Shown here: piece by piece, positions 17,866-27,329 of the stretch | How the letters are laid out: the number at the start of each line of letters is the position of its first letter | Position numbering within the stretch: position 1 is the first letter of the stretch | Origin: Prochlorococcus sp. AG-402-P18 | GTDB lineage: Bacteria; Cyanobacteriota; Cyanobacteriia; PCC-6307; Cyanobiaceae | Length of the DNA stretch: 64,000 nucleotides | Direction: 5' to 3' | Assembly (NCBI GenBank): GCA_003216275.1 | Contig: QCJC01000003.1 | Coordinates: 62,001 to 126,000 of the forward strand | Made by a program: the position numbers and the translations under genes | Notes under the pieces: generated by a model | What the model saw: the letters and a program-made list of their open reading frames with translations, nothing else | Told to the model about the DNA's origin: nothing | Database searches by the model: none

Positions 17866-18999
17866 ATGGCTTACTCAGAGACAAAAGTAGTTATTGGCGG
17901 TCTCGCTCATATTCCCATAATTATCGGTTTTTTCTATTTAATCCGAAGGCAATATTCATTTGGAGCAATTTTGCGAACAGGCAAAAATGCATTAAGCACA
18001 CAGGTAAAAGCTCCTACACCGGCTAAAAGTACTGCACCGGCTAAAAGTACTGCACCGGCTAAAAGTACTGCGAAGGCCAAACCTGCTTCACTGGCCTCCA
18101 AAAAGCCTCACTCAGATGTTCCTGTCAACACTTATAAGCCAAAAGCACCTTTTACAGGAACTGTAACTGAAAATTATTCAGTTCTAAAAGAAGGTGCTAT
18201 TGGAAAAGTTCAACATATAACTTTTGATATATCTGGAGGTGATCCTGATTTTAAATATGTTGAAGGTCAAAGTTGCGGAATACTTGCTGCAGGAGAAGAT
18301 GCAAAAGGTAAGCCCCATCGTCCAAGACTTTACTCAATAGCAAGCACTAGATATGGAGACAACTTTGCAGGAGATACACTTTCTTTATGCGTAAGGCAAC
18401 TTCAATATGAAAAAGATGGTGAAACAATAAATGGCGTTTGCTCAACCTATTTATGCAATTTAAATCCTGGTGACAAAGTAAAAATAAGTGGGCCAGTAGG
18501 AAAGGAAATGCTTCTTCCAGAAGAAGAAGATTCAAACATTATTATGCTTGCTACAGGAACAGGAATTGCTCCTATGAGGGCATATCTAAGAAGAATGTTC
18601 GAGCCAACTGAGATTGAAAAACATAAATGGAATTTCAAAGGTAAAGCTTGGTTGTTTATGGGAGCACCAAAAACAGCAAACCTTTTATATGATTCTGATT
18701 TCGAACACTACAAATCTAAATTCCCAGAAAATTTAAGATATACAAAAGCAATAAGTAGAGAACAAAAGAATTCAAAGGGAGGAAGAATGTATATTCAGGA
18801 TAGGGTTCTTGAATATGCCGAAGAAATTTTCAATATGATTGAAGATCCAAAAACACATATTTATTTATGCGGGTTAAAAGGAATGGAGCCGGGAATTGAT
18901 GAAGCGATGACCACGGCAGCTTCTGCTAAAGGTTTAGATTGGTCAGAACTTAGACCGAAGCTTAGGAAAGCTGGTAGGTGGCATGCTGAGACTTACTAG
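17866..18999 (+). CDS. petH: Ferredoxin-NADP+ reductase with N-terminal membrane segment
   Basis: FNR passes electrons from photosystem I-reduced ferredoxin to NADP+. The catalytic domain (about residues 95-377) has the FAD-binding 'RPRLYSIAST', the 'CSTYLCNLNPGDKV' segment, the nucleotide motif 'MLATGTGIAPMRAYLRRMF', 'YLCGLKGMEPGID' and the C-terminal 'GRWHAETY' whose terminal Tyr stacks on FAD. Instead of the CpcD-like phycobilisome-docking domain of most cyanobacterial PetH, the N-terminus has a hydrophobic segment ('GLAHIPIIIGFFYLI', residues 12-26) and an Ala/Pro/Lys-rich linker with three exact six-residue repeats. I infer direct thylakoid anchoring. Start ATG at 17866. Confidence 0.95.
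   Translation: MAYSETKVVIGGLAHIPIIIGFFYLIRRQYSFGAILRTGKNALSTQVKAPTPAKSTAPAKSTAPAKSTAKAKPASLASKKPHSDVPVNTYKPKAPFTGTVTENYSVLKEGAIGKVQHITFDISGGDPDFKYVEGQSCGILAAGEDAKGKPHRPRLYSIASTRYGDNFAGDTLSLCVRQLQYEKDGETINGVCSTYLCNLNPGDKVKISGPVGKEMLLPEEEDSNIIMLATGTGIAPMRAYLRRMFEPTEIEKHKWNFKGKAWLFMGAPKTANLLYDSDFEHYKSKFPENLRYTKAISREQKNSKGGRMYIQDRVLEYAEEIFNMIEDPKTHIYLCGLKGMEPGIDEAMTTAASAKGLDWSELRPKLRKAGRWHAETY
18019..18072 (+). repeat. Three 18-bp tandem repeats in the petH linker
   Basis: The unit CCGGCTAAAAGTACTGCA occurs three times head to tail (the last unit differs only in its final base) and encodes PAKSTA repeats in the flexible linker between the membrane segment and the FNR catalytic domain. The near-identity points to replication slippage and to a tolerated, variable linker length. 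Confidence 0.92.
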
Positions 19000-19091
19000 A
19001 GGAATTTAAAAGTCTGGAAAGCGATAATTATTAATTACTTTTGAAACATTTTTTCTATATTTAAAGTATTCATATCAATTTTGTTTTTAGC

Positions 19092-19118
19092 CTTGCGACC
19101 ATGAAATATGGCGACAAG
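19092..19118. promoter_or_regulatory. Imperfect palindrome upstream of zwf
   Basis: CTTG-CGA-CCAT-gaaat-ATGG-CGA-CAAG forms two 4-bp stem parts separated by a symmetrical CGA/CGA internal loop. It lies ~55-60 bp before the zwf start in the petH-zwf gap. It could be a leader hairpin, an operator or chance; function is unknown. Confidence 0.35.
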
Positions 19119-19173
19119 ACTAGAAGCAATTTGAATTTAATAATTCTGATCTAATTGGCAAGGAAAACTATTA

Positions 19174-20697
19174 ATGATTATGCCAGTAACAAACCCATTG
19201 AGAATAGGACTGCGCCAAGAGAGAGTAGTACCTCCTCAATGCCTGATTATTTTTGGGGCTTCAGGAGATTTAACACATAGAAAACTTATTCCTGCTTTAT
19301 TTGAACTCTTCAAGCAAAGAAGATTACCCAGTGAATTTGCAGTTTTGGGTTGTGCACGAAGACCTTGGACTGATGAAATATTTAAATCAAAAATGGAAGA
19401 AGCTCTTTCTTCTCAAGTAAAAGAAAGTCCAAAGGAATGGGAATTATTTACTCAAAATCTTTTCTATGAACCTGTAGATCTTCAACAACCTGATCACCTA
19501 GTAAAACTTGGAGAGAGACTGGAGATAATAGATAAATTAAGAGCAACTCATGGAAATCGAACTTTTTACCTTTCAGTTTCTCCCAAATTCTATGGAAATG
19601 GATGTAGAGCATTAGCGGCTGCAGGGCTATTGAAAGATCCCAAACGAAGTAGAGTTGTTATTGAAAAACCTTTTGGGAGAGATTTCAATAGCGCTCAATC
19701 ACTCAATTCCCTAGTTCAAGGATGTGCACAAGAAAGTCAAATATTTCGAATAGATCATTACTTAGGCAAAGAAACTGTTCAAAATATTCTTGTTCTTAGA
19801 TTTGCAAACACTATTTTTGAACCAATATGGAATAGAAATTATATCTCTAGTGTTCAAATTACTAGTTCTGAAACTGTTGGAGTTGAAGATCGAGCTGGTT
19901 ATTACGAATCCTCAGGTGCTCTAAGAGATATGGTTCAAAACCATCTAACTCAAATGCTTGCTTTGACAGCAATGGAGCCACCTGGACATTTTGACCCGGA
20001 AGCCATAAGGAATGAAAAAGCAAAAGTTCTTCAAGCTGCCAAGCTTGCTAGTGAAGAAAAGCCCTGGGAATGTTGCGTAAGAGGACAGTACTCAAAAGGT
20101 GGTAGCAAAGAAGATCCATTACTTGGATATAGAGAAGAGCCAGGGGTTAATCCAAATAGCACCACTGAAACATATGTAGCAATGAAGCTATTTATAGACA
20201 ATTGGAGATGGCAGGGAGTTCCTTTTTACGTAAGAACAGGTAAGCGATTAGCTAAAAGACTAAGTGAGGTAGTTCTAACTTTCAGAGAAGCTCCTGTTCA
20301 TCTTTTTGATGCCGCAGGAGGATGTCCAACTTCAAACCAATTAATTCTAAGGATTCAACCCAACGAAGGTGCTGAATTTAGTTTTGAAGTTAAATCTCCT
20401 GGGTCTGGAATGAGAAGTAGGCCAGTAAATATGGAGTTTTCTTATGATGAATCCTTTGGAGAGCCTTCAGACGAAGGCTATGTTCGACTTCTTGCTGATG
20501 CAATGCTTGGAGATCCAACTTTGTTTACTCGAAGCGATGAAGTAGAGGCTGCATGGCGTTTATATACACCTCTACTAGAAATGATTGAAGATTCTCCATG
20601 GGAATTGCCTGTTTACCAATATGAATCAAGAACATGGGGACCGACAGAATCAGATTTACTTATTGGCAAAGATCAACTTCTATGGAGACGACCTTGA
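19174..20697 (+). CDS. zwf: Glucose-6-phosphate 1-dehydrogenase
   Basis: Zwf oxidises glucose 6-phosphate to 6-phosphogluconolactone, making NADPH in the dark. The 507-residue enzyme has the nucleotide-binding 'IIFGASGDLTHRKLIPALF' near the N-terminus, 'VVIEKPFGRD', and the active-site signature 'RIDHYLGKE'. The ORF begins ATG-ATT-ATG, so the second ATG (19180) is an equally likely start. It is followed after 35 bp by opcA, the usual cyanobacterial pairing, and both respond to thioredoxin and day-night cycles in relatives. Confidence 0.97.
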   Translation: MIMPVTNPLRIGLRQERVVPPQCLIIFGASGDLTHRKLIPALFELFKQRRLPSEFAVLGCARRPWTDEIFKSKMEEALSSQVKESPKEWELFTQNLFYEPVDLQQPDHLVKLGERLEIIDKLRATHGNRTFYLSVSPKFYGNGCRALAAAGLLKDPKRSRVVIEKPFGRDFNSAQSLNSLVQGCAQESQIFRIDHYLGKETVQNILVLRFANTIFEPIWNRNYISSVQITSSETVGVEDRAGYYESSGALRDMVQNHLTQMLALTAMEPPGHFDPEAIRNEKAKVLQAAKLASEEKPWECCVRGQYSKGGSKEDPLLGYREEPGVNPNSTTETYVAMKLFIDNWRWQGVPFYVRTGKRLAKRLSEVVLTFREAPVHLFDAAGGCPTSNQLILRIQPNEGAEFSFEVKSPGSGMRSRPVNMEFSYDESFGEPSDEGYVRLLADAMLGDPTLFTRSDEVEAAWRLYTPLLEMIEDSPWELPVYQYESRTWGPTESDLLIGKDQLLWRRP

Positions 20698-20732
20698 ACA
20701 AATTGCTCAATCTTCTATTCAATCTCAATTAG

Positions 20733-22046
20733 ATGTCTCCTCAATTAACTCTCCAAACACCTCTTCAGTTACCTCCCGCTGAAATCCCTACTTATCTTGA
20801 CCAACTTTGGTCAAATGATGAGAGAGGAGATAAAGGAGCTAACACTTTTTGTTTAATTATCTGGCAACCTGCTTGGATTGAACAAAAGCTGGTGAAAACC
20901 GGAAAGATCTCTGGGCCAATAGTTGGCAATCAACGAATTGATCTTATAGAAGCTGCAAGGCAGATCATTTTAGAGGGAGATCTTCCTAACAGCACTTCAC
21001 CACTTGATTTTAGAGTTCAATCTACAATTCAAAATGAGGAATCAATCAAAAATGTAGAAGACTTAAGAGGACAACACATTGACACCTCAATTAGTAATTT
21101 GCAACCTCGAAGATTAATCACAATTGCACCAACAATTGAAAAAGAAAATAATTTAGAAGCTCTAGTAGCCGCTTATTGCCCTCTCCCAGAGGAAGGCGGA
21201 GGACAATCAGCTTGTGGCGACGTCATTGTTTTAAGAGGGAATAAGACTGCTATCAATGATGCATTTAATATTGTAGAGACACTTGTTCCCAATGAACTAC
21301 CATCCTGGTTGTGGTGGAATGGAAGAATTGATGAAGCACCTGAATTCCTCAATGCTCTAGCGCTGCCAAATCGAAGATTAATTATTGATACTGCATTAGG
21401 AGAACCAAAAGACTGCTTGAATTTGTTACTACAAAGAATTAAATCGGGTCAAGCTGTAAACGATCTAAATTGGCTTCGTCTAAGAGGGTGGAGAGAGACC
21501 TTAGCGATGGTATTTGATCCGCTTCAAAGAAGAAATGCTCTTGATAACTTGGAAAAAATTGATATTGATATTGAGGGTTCTCAATCAGTCCAAGGGTTTT
21601 TGCTTGCAGCTTGGATTGCCGATCGTCTCAATTGGAAACTAAAAAATTGCGTCTCATCAAAAAAAGAATTTATAAAGGTAAATTTTATTCGTCCTGACAA
21701 AATGCCTGTATCAGTTAGTTTGACTTCCCTACCAATAGGAAAGCCAAGCATAAATCCTGGTCAAATAGTTGGTCTAAGGCTAATTGCAAAAGCAAGCAAC
21801 CAACAAAAAAATGATATTTGTGTAATTCTCGCCTCTGAGTCAGGAGAATGCATGAGATTAGAAGCTGGGGGGATGGCGAGAATGGAATTGATAGAACAAG
21901 TTGTTCCTATTCAAAAAACCTCTTTAGAAAATGATGTTGCTCGTTTACTCTCGAGCAGTAGAGGTAATACAAGTCCTTTGCTAGCAAGTGCAACACCAAT
22001 AGCCACAGAAATGCTTAATTTGGTTAATAAATCCAAGAAAATATAG
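20733..22046 (+). CDS. opcA: OpcA, G6PDH assembly/activation protein
   Basis: OpcA is the allosteric effector that promotes oligomerisation and redox control of Zwf in cyanobacteria. The 437-residue length, the position directly after zwf, and segments such as 'GDVIVLRGNKTAINDAFNIVETLVPNELPSWLWWNG' and 'VNDLNWLRLRGWRETLAMVFDP' match the family. Cys residues are present ('YCPLPEEGGGQSACGD'), the kind used in thioredoxin-dependent regulation, but their roles are not established by sequence. It precedes cobB by 7 bp, so zwf-opcA-cobB may be one transcript. Confidence 0.95.
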   Translation: MSPQLTLQTPLQLPPAEIPTYLDQLWSNDERGDKGANTFCLIIWQPAWIEQKLVKTGKISGPIVGNQRIDLIEAARQIILEGDLPNSTSPLDFRVQSTIQNEESIKNVEDLRGQHIDTSISNLQPRRLITIAPTIEKENNLEALVAAYCPLPEEGGGQSACGDVIVLRGNKTAINDAFNIVETLVPNELPSWLWWNGRIDEAPEFLNALALPNRRLIIDTALGEPKDCLNLLLQRIKSGQAVNDLNWLRLRGWRETLAMVFDPLQRRNALDNLEKIDIDIEGSQSVQGFLLAAWIADRLNWKLKNCVSSKKEFIKVNFIRPDKMPVSVSLTSLPIGKPSINPGQIVGLRLIAKASNQQKNDICVILASESGECMRLEAGGMARMELIEQVVPIQKTSLENDVARLLSSSRGNTSPLLASATPIATEMLNLVNKSKKI

Positions 22047-22053
22047 TCACTTA

Positions 22054-23415
22054 ATGGCTTGCGTAATTTCTGCGATATCAAGTAACAGTGGGAAAACGCT
22101 TTTAAGTCTTCTTTTGATTTCTTGGTTAAAAAGTATAAGAAAAACAGTTCAAACCTTTAAAGTTGGTCCTGATTATCTAGATCCCCAACATCATTCAGCA
22201 GTTTCAAGCAAAGCTTGTCGGAATCTTGATTTAGTTCTATGCGGTGAGGAATGGGTTCAAGAAAGTTTTAATCACTTCGGAGGAATAACTGATTTTTCTC
22301 TTGTTGAAGGAGTCATGGGACTATTTGATGGAATTGGCAGCAGTTCAAAAGGAAGTACTGCTGAATTAGCTAAGGTTTTAGACCTGCCAATTGTGCTTAT
22401 TGTTGATGCCAGAGGAAAAGCTGCTTCTCTAGCTGCCTTAATAAAAGGTTTCAAAGAACATGATAAAGAATTAAAAATCGCAGGCGTTGTTCTAAATAAT
22501 GTTCAAACATCTAGACATGAAAAAATTTTATTGGAAGTTCTTAATCAAATTAATATAAAACCATTAGGCTGCCTTCCACATTGCGAAGAATTCAATCTAC
22601 CAACGAGGCATCTTGGATTAGCTCCTGCACATGAAATAGTTGACATAGAAATTAAAGTTAAAAGATGGGCATCAAAGGCCGAAGATTATTTGGATATAAA
22701 AAGTTTTAAAAGGCTTTTATTATCACCTAAATCTCAATCTAAATATAAGAAAATTAATTTTAGAGCAAAGGATGAATCTGGATCACTCCACCCAATTGCT
22801 ATTGCTCAAGATGAAGCCTTCCACTTCAGGTATCAAGAGACAAAAGAGTTATTAGAAAAAAATGGAATGCCAATTATCACCTGGAAACCTCTTGAAAATA
22901 AGCAGATTCCAAAAGAAGCCAAAGGATTAATAATCCCAGGTGGTTTTCCTGAACAACATGCAAAGCAATTGAGTGATTCAAAAGTAAGCTTGAATTCAAT
23001 AAAAACATTTTCAAAAAAGTTTCCTATATATGCTGAATGTGGAGGAATGATGCTTTTGGGTAAAAGTATATTTGACTTAGAAGGAAGGGAACATCCAATG
23101 GCAGGAATTTTACCTTTTAAGGTTAAAAAAGGAGATTTAAATATAGGTTATAGAAAATTAATGAGTAAAAACAAAAGTCCTATTATCAATCCTGGTAACA
23201 AACTAATTGGACATGAATTTCATCGATGGGAAATAATTAATGAAAACTATAATTCAAAAATAAATCCAATATGGGATATCAAAGGATCTAATATAGATAT
23301 GAAAAAAGAAGGTTTTTGTAATCATTTAATTCATGCAAGCTGGATCCATCTGCATTGGGCAAGTTCTCCAAAAATTTTAGATAGATGGAAAAAAAGTGTT
23401 ATGAGTTGTTCTTAA
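22054..23415 (+). CDS. cobB: Cobyrinic acid a,c-diamide synthase
   Basis: CobB/CbiA amidates the a and c side chains of (hydrogeno)cobyrinic acid in cobalamin synthesis, using glutamine. The 453-residue protein has the N-terminal P-loop-like dethiobiotin-synthetase fold ('SAISSNSGKTLLSLLL'), the signature 'FKVGPDYLDPQHHSA', 'LVEGVMGLFDGIG', and a C-terminal class I glutamine amidotransferase domain with nucleophile Cys in 'IYAECGGMMLLGKS' and late His in 'NHLIHASWIHLHW'. Cobalamin is used in Prochlorococcus as pseudocobalamin for methionine synthase and ribonucleotide reductase. Length is typical and all motifs intact. Confidence 0.95.
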   Translation: MACVISAISSNSGKTLLSLLLISWLKSIRKTVQTFKVGPDYLDPQHHSAVSSKACRNLDLVLCGEEWVQESFNHFGGITDFSLVEGVMGLFDGIGSSSKGSTAELAKVLDLPIVLIVDARGKAASLAALIKGFKEHDKELKIAGVVLNNVQTSRHEKILLEVLNQINIKPLGCLPHCEEFNLPTRHLGLAPAHEIVDIEIKVKRWASKAEDYLDIKSFKRLLLSPKSQSKYKKINFRAKDESGSLHPIAIAQDEAFHFRYQETKELLEKNGMPIITWKPLENKQIPKEAKGLIIPGGFPEQHAKQLSDSKVSLNSIKTFSKKFPIYAECGGMMLLGKSIFDLEGREHPMAGILPFKVKKGDLNIGYRKLMSKNKSPIINPGNKLIGHEFHRWEIINENYNSKINPIWDIKGSNIDMKKEGFCNHLIHASWIHLHWASSPKILDRWKKSVMSCS

Positions 23416-23449
23416 ATATAGCCTTTTAAAAATAAAGTTCTCTTAAATG

Positions 23450-24910
23450 CTATTCGATTAATAGTTTCTCTAAATAGTCTTGATTTTCTTTGTTTTTATC
23501 ATCTCCAACAATCAATACTCCATTGCTTGCTCTGCTAACAGCAACGTAGAAAAGTCGTCTTCTAAATTCAAGATTTTTAGGCCAAAAGACATCAGAAGTT
23601 ATGAAAACTTCACCAAAGGTACTTCCTTGGCTCCTATGAATTGTAAGAACAGAAGCAGGACCTAAAGAAGCAAATGAATCTCTTATAAGAAAGAAAAGTT
23701 TCCAGATTGAAGAACTATTCTTCTTTCCACCATCTCTTGCCTGATTACTTAATTCATTCAAAACAAGGTCTAAAGCTATACGAGATTTAGAGCCTATTTG
23801 AGGCATTAATCTCAAAGAAAATTCTTTTTGATCGCATGTAACATTTGCTATTTGAGTTTCAATAATTGGTAACGAATGTTGGAAATTTTGAGAGCTTCCT
23901 AGATAAGACAAATCGAAACTATTTGGGGTCACATCCACCACCACCATCTCTCTATTTGAACTAATCAAAATATCTGGCTCTTCACCAACTTCATTATCAT
24001 TGATTGAGGCATTGACCATTACTGCCTTACGGCTAATTAAGACCTCACCCGGTAAAACCTGATATTGATCAGCCATGTCACCATGAACCGCTCTTCTTGC
24101 ATGGGGGACTAAGTTATCTACGACTCTATTAGTAAAACACAAAATTCTTGCTCTATCATAATCATCATCAATAGAGGCTTTTCTCAATGAAGACGAGACT
24201 TTTGCAAGCCAATTAGTTCTATTTAATATACCTACATTACCTTTCTCAGTGTTAATAATGGGCAATATTGGTGGTTGATCACAAGGAAACTGACCGTCTC
24301 TAATACTTTTTGCCAATTTAAGAACAGGTCCTTGATGACGGACAACTTCCTTAAGTTCTGTATTTACAGCTCTTTTCATTAGGAAGACTGAGCTATTTCT
24401 TTCTCCCACTGGTGGCAGCTGAGCAGGATCTCCAACAAAAACCAAACGTGTCAAATTACATCTGGCGCATTCAAGAGTTATCTCCAATAATTTCGAATCA
24501 ATCATTGATGCCTCATCAATTAAGACAAGTCCCAAATTTTCCAAAGAATTGTCAGTTTGATCTGTTTTTTCACATATCTCTGCATCTGCCTTTCTTTTTA
24601 ATTTGAGTCGAAGCAATCGATGAATAGTAGAAGGGAACCATGAGGGCTGAATAGATTCACTTTTCAAGGCCTCTCTCAATACCCCGACAGCTTTATGAGT
24701 TGGCGCCACTACTGTCCAACACAAATTTAAATCATCTACCTTCTTTAAAAATTTCATCGATAAATATGTTTTACCGCTACCTGCAAAACCCTTCATTACA
24801 AAGGGTTTAAAGGAATATGGTGTGCTTAGCCATTCACAAAAAATTTCAAATGATTTTTCTTGATCATTAGTTAAAACGAAACTATCTTCTTTTATTTTTG
24901 ATTCTTTCAC
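23450..24910 (-). CDS. RecD-like superfamily 1 DNA helicase
   Basis: A 486-residue SF1B-type helicase: Walker A 'MKGFAGSGKTYLSMKFL', motif Ia 'VVAPTHKAVGVL', Walker B 'LVLIDEASMID', motif III 'LVFVGDPAQLPPVGE', and C-terminal motifs V-VI 'LTIHRSQGSTFGEVF' and 'RRLFYVAVSRASNGVLIV'. It resembles the alpha subunit of exonuclease V (RecD) and RecD2, but lacks the long N-terminal RecBC-binding domain, so it is likely a stand-alone 5'-3' helicase in repair. Its start overlaps the upstream DUF212 gene by 4 bp (ATGA-type coupling). Confidence 0.87.
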   Translation of the reverse strand: MKESKIKEDSFVLTNDQEKSFEIFCEWLSTPYSFKPFVMKGFAGSGKTYLSMKFLKKVDDLNLCWTVVAPTHKAVGVLREALKSESIQPSWFPSTIHRLLRLKLKRKADAEICEKTDQTDNSLENLGLVLIDEASMIDSKLLEITLECARCNLTRLVFVGDPAQLPPVGERNSSVFLMKRAVNTELKEVVRHQGPVLKLAKSIRDGQFPCDQPPILPIINTEKGNVGILNRTNWLAKVSSSLRKASIDDDYDRARILCFTNRVVDNLVPHARRAVHGDMADQYQVLPGEVLISRKAVMVNASINDNEVGEEPDILISSNREMVVVDVTPNSFDLSYLGSSQNFQHSLPIIETQIANVTCDQKEFSLRLMPQIGSKSRIALDLVLNELSNQARDGGKKNSSSIWKLFFLIRDSFASLGPASVLTIHRSQGSTFGEVFITSDVFWPKNLEFRRRLFYVAVSRASNGVLIVGDDKNKENQDYLEKLLIE

Positions 24911-25422
24911 ACAGAAAATAATCCAATCATTTGCAGAAGATGCAATGGGGATCCAACAAAGAAAATACCTGGCAAAGCTATCATGGGGCCAAGAAGACTT
25001 CCTACTAAAACCTCAATTTTCGTATGACCCAAAGATTCCTTTAAACTATTTTCAGAATGCGATTCTTTTGAATTTTTTTTTGCTATTTCATTCACTTTGG
25101 CTGCAGTTAAACCTGCTGATCTTCTTATGCCGCTAGCGTCATACATCACAATAAAAGCAATCGTTGCAGCCAAAGCAAATAATGGGTCGTTAAAGCCAAG
25201 TTGAAGTCCAATTCCTGCAGCTGTTCCAGTTACTAAGGCAGAATGACTTGAAGGCATCCCTCCAGTTTCTATTAATACTGAAGGTCGCCACTTTTTATTA
25301 AAAATCAATTCAAATATTAATTTTGAAATTTGAGCAGTTCCACATGCTGCTAAACCCCATGCCAATACAGCATTATCAAGAATATATATAAACTGAGATT
25401 CTGAAGCTGAATTTATATTCAT
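24907..25422 (-). CDS. Divergent PAP2 / DUF212 membrane protein
   Basis: A 171-residue membrane protein of the divergent PAP2 (acid phosphatase/vanadium haloperoxidase-related) family. The phosphatase-like signature '[19 protein letters not shown]' and '[22 protein letters not shown]' are diagnostic. About four hydrophobic segments are visible. Family members act on lipid phosphates or isoprenyl diphosphates in some organisms; overlap by 4 bp with crtE at its 5' end makes a role near isoprenoid or lipid phosphate metabolism plausible, but that is inference. It also overlaps the helicase gene by 4 bp. Confidence 0.9.
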   Translation of the reverse strand: MNINSASESQFIYILDNAVLAWGLAACGTAQISKLIFELIFNKKWRPSVLIETGGMPSSHSALVTGTAAGIGLQLGFNDPLFALAATIAFIVMYDASGIRRSAGLTAAKVNEIAKKNSKESHSENSLKESLGHTKIEVLVGSLLGPMIALPGIFFVGSPLHLLQMIGLFSV

Positions 25423-26318
25423 CTATCTCTATTTGTGATGTAATCGGCCAAAGCAAGAAGAGGTTTTGAATTTTCAGACCAAGGCTCCAAAGCATTTTTT
25501 GCTTCAGAGACCAAATGATCCGCTCTCCTCTTTGATTCCTCCAGACCAAGCAATTTGGGATAAGTAGTCTTATCAGCTATTAAATCCTTTCCGGCTGTTT
25601 TTCCCAGTATTTCACTACTTGCAGTTACATCAAGAATGTCATCAATTATTTGAAATGCCAAACCAATGCCTCTCGCATAGACACCTAAAGCAGCTAGAAG
25701 CCTTTCATCAGCTCCGCCTATTAAAGCTCCACAAGTCACGCACGCTTTAAGCAAAGCTCCTGTTTTGTGAAGATGTATATACTCTAAGGTATCTAGATCA
25801 ACCTCTTTCCCTTCACAATCAAGATCGACGATCTGGCCTCCCACTAATCCAGGAGCTCCAGCGACTAACGAGAGTTCACCTACCACTTTCAAGAGCCTTT
25901 CCGAAGGTACTCCATCTGTTCTTAATGAGACCATCTCAAAGGCTCTTGTTAAAAGTGCGTCTCCCGCAAGTATTGCTACTGCATCTCCATATACTTTGTG
26001 GTTAGTAGGTCGACCTCTACGGAGGTCATCATTATCCATTGAGGGAAGGTCATCATGGATAAGAGACATTGTGTGAATCATTTCCAGCGCTACCGCAGTA
26101 GGCAAAGCTTTTTCAACTTCCCCTCCAGCGAGTTCACAAGCAGCAAGACATAGGATTGGTCTTAATCTTTTCCCTCCTGCCAAAAGGGAATAGCGCATAG
26201 AATCTCTAAGTTTCTCTGGCTTTTCAGGACCAAGAGATGCGTCTAACGCCGTTTCAACGAGAGTTCTAGATTTATCTAGATACTCAGCGAAGTCAAAAGA
26301 AGCGATTGCTTCCTGCAT
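25419..26318 (-). CDS. crtE: Geranylgeranyl diphosphate synthase
   Basis: CrtE condenses isopentenyl diphosphate with allylic diphosphates to C20 GGPP, the precursor of carotenoids, the phytyl tail of chlorophyll and quinones. The 299-residue trans-prenyltransferase shows the first Asp-rich motif '[23 protein letters not shown]', the second '[11 protein letters not shown]', and '[19 protein letters not shown]'. In the minus cluster folD-crtE-DUF212-helicase it overlaps the next gene by 4 bp. Length is typical and motifs intact. Confidence 0.96.
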   Translation of the reverse strand: MQEAIASFDFAEYLDKSRTLVETALDASLGPEKPEKLRDSMRYSLLAGGKRLRPILCLAACELAGGEVEKALPTAVALEMIHTMSLIHDDLPSMDNDDLRRGRPTNHKVYGDAVAILAGDALLTRAFEMVSLRTDGVPSERLLKVVGELSLVAGAPGLVGGQIVDLDCEGKEVDLDTLEYIHLHKTGALLKACVTCGALIGGADERLLAALGVYARGIGLAFQIIDDILDVTASSEILGKTAGKDLIADKTTYPKLLGLEESKRRADHLVSEAKNALEPWSENSKPLLALADYITNRDR

Positions 26319-26360
26319 GCAAAAAATTGATTCCTACCAATTGTCTCAGGACATTGTGAT

Positions 26361-27272
26361 TCATGGAAGTAAATGACTAATAGTTAAAGGTAATCCGCAA
26401 TGTTGTTGCCATCGATCAACAGTATTTGCAAGTAACATAGTTACCGTCATAGGTCCTACACCACCAGGTACGGGAGAGAAAGCAGCAACTTTTTCCTCTA
26501 TTTCAAATGTCTTTACATCTCCACAAAGTTTAAATTTTTTGCTATCACTCGAGCTTTGATCATCGCAGGGGATTCTATGAATACCGACATCAACGACCAC
26601 AGAATTCTCTTTTACATGTCTTTTCCCTATCAGATGAGGCTTACCCGCTGCTACAACGAGCAAATCAGCCTGGCTAGTCAATGATGGTAAATCTTGAGTT
26701 TTTGAATGGGCAACAGTAACAGTGGCATTAGCAGCTTCAAGCATTAAAGCCATAGGTTTCCCAACAAGGATGCTTCGTCCAACAACCACTGCTTTTTTTC
26801 CTGAAATTTTGATTTGATTTCGCTCTAAAAGAGCCATTACTCCAGCTGGCGTACATGATCTTGGCCCTCTCTCACCCTTAATTAATCGTCCAAGATTCAA
26901 AGCATGTAATCCGTCTGCATCTTTATCAGGATTTATACACCTAAGCAAAGAACTTTCATCAAGATGAGGAGGCAGTGGAAGTTGCAGCAAAATACCATCA
27001 ACATTCTGATCTGAGTTTAAAATTTTAATTATTTCAATTAGTTCGTTCTGAGAGATATCCTCTCTTAAATGCTGAGGGAAACTTCTAACCCCTATTCGAT
27101 CGCATGCCTTTTCTTTGTAATTGACATAAACTCCGCTTGCAGGATCATTGCCCACTCTTATGACTGCGAGTCCAGGAGAACGTTTCACAACTTTCAATCC
27201 TGATTCGATAGTCTGTTGAAGTATTAACTCAATTTCCTGAGCAAGTTTTTTCCCATCTAAAATGTTTGACAT
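26361..27272 (-). CDS. folD: Bifunctional methylene-THF dehydrogenase/methenyl-THF cyclohydrolase
   Basis: FolD interconverts 5,10-methylene- and 10-formyl-tetrahydrofolate with NADP+. The 303-residue protein carries '[17 protein letters not shown]' with the catalytic Lys, '[14 protein letters not shown]', '[17 protein letters not shown]', the NADP-binding '[17 protein letters not shown]' and the C-terminal '[19 protein letters not shown]'. It is first in the minus-strand cluster, 42 bp upstream of crtE, and 57 bp from the divergent HD-domain gene. Confidence 0.97.
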   Translation of the reverse strand: MSNILDGKKLAQEIELILQQTIESGLKVVKRSPGLAVIRVGNDPASGVYVNYKEKACDRIGVRSFPQHLREDISQNELIEIIKILNSDQNVDGILLQLPLPPHLDESSLLRCINPDKDADGLHALNLGRLIKGERGPRSCTPAGVMALLERNQIKISGKKAVVVGRSILVGKPMALMLEAANATVTVAHSKTQDLPSLTSQADLLVVAAGKPHLIGKRHVKENSVVVDVGIHRIPCDDQSSSDSKKFKLCGDVKTFEIEEKVAAFSPVPGGVGPMTVTMLLANTVDRWQQHCGLPLTISHLLP

Positions 27273-27329
27273 AAATAAGATGAATTTAATTTCGTTTAAT
27301 CAAGCCATTAAAACTGGCTTTAGATGTAG

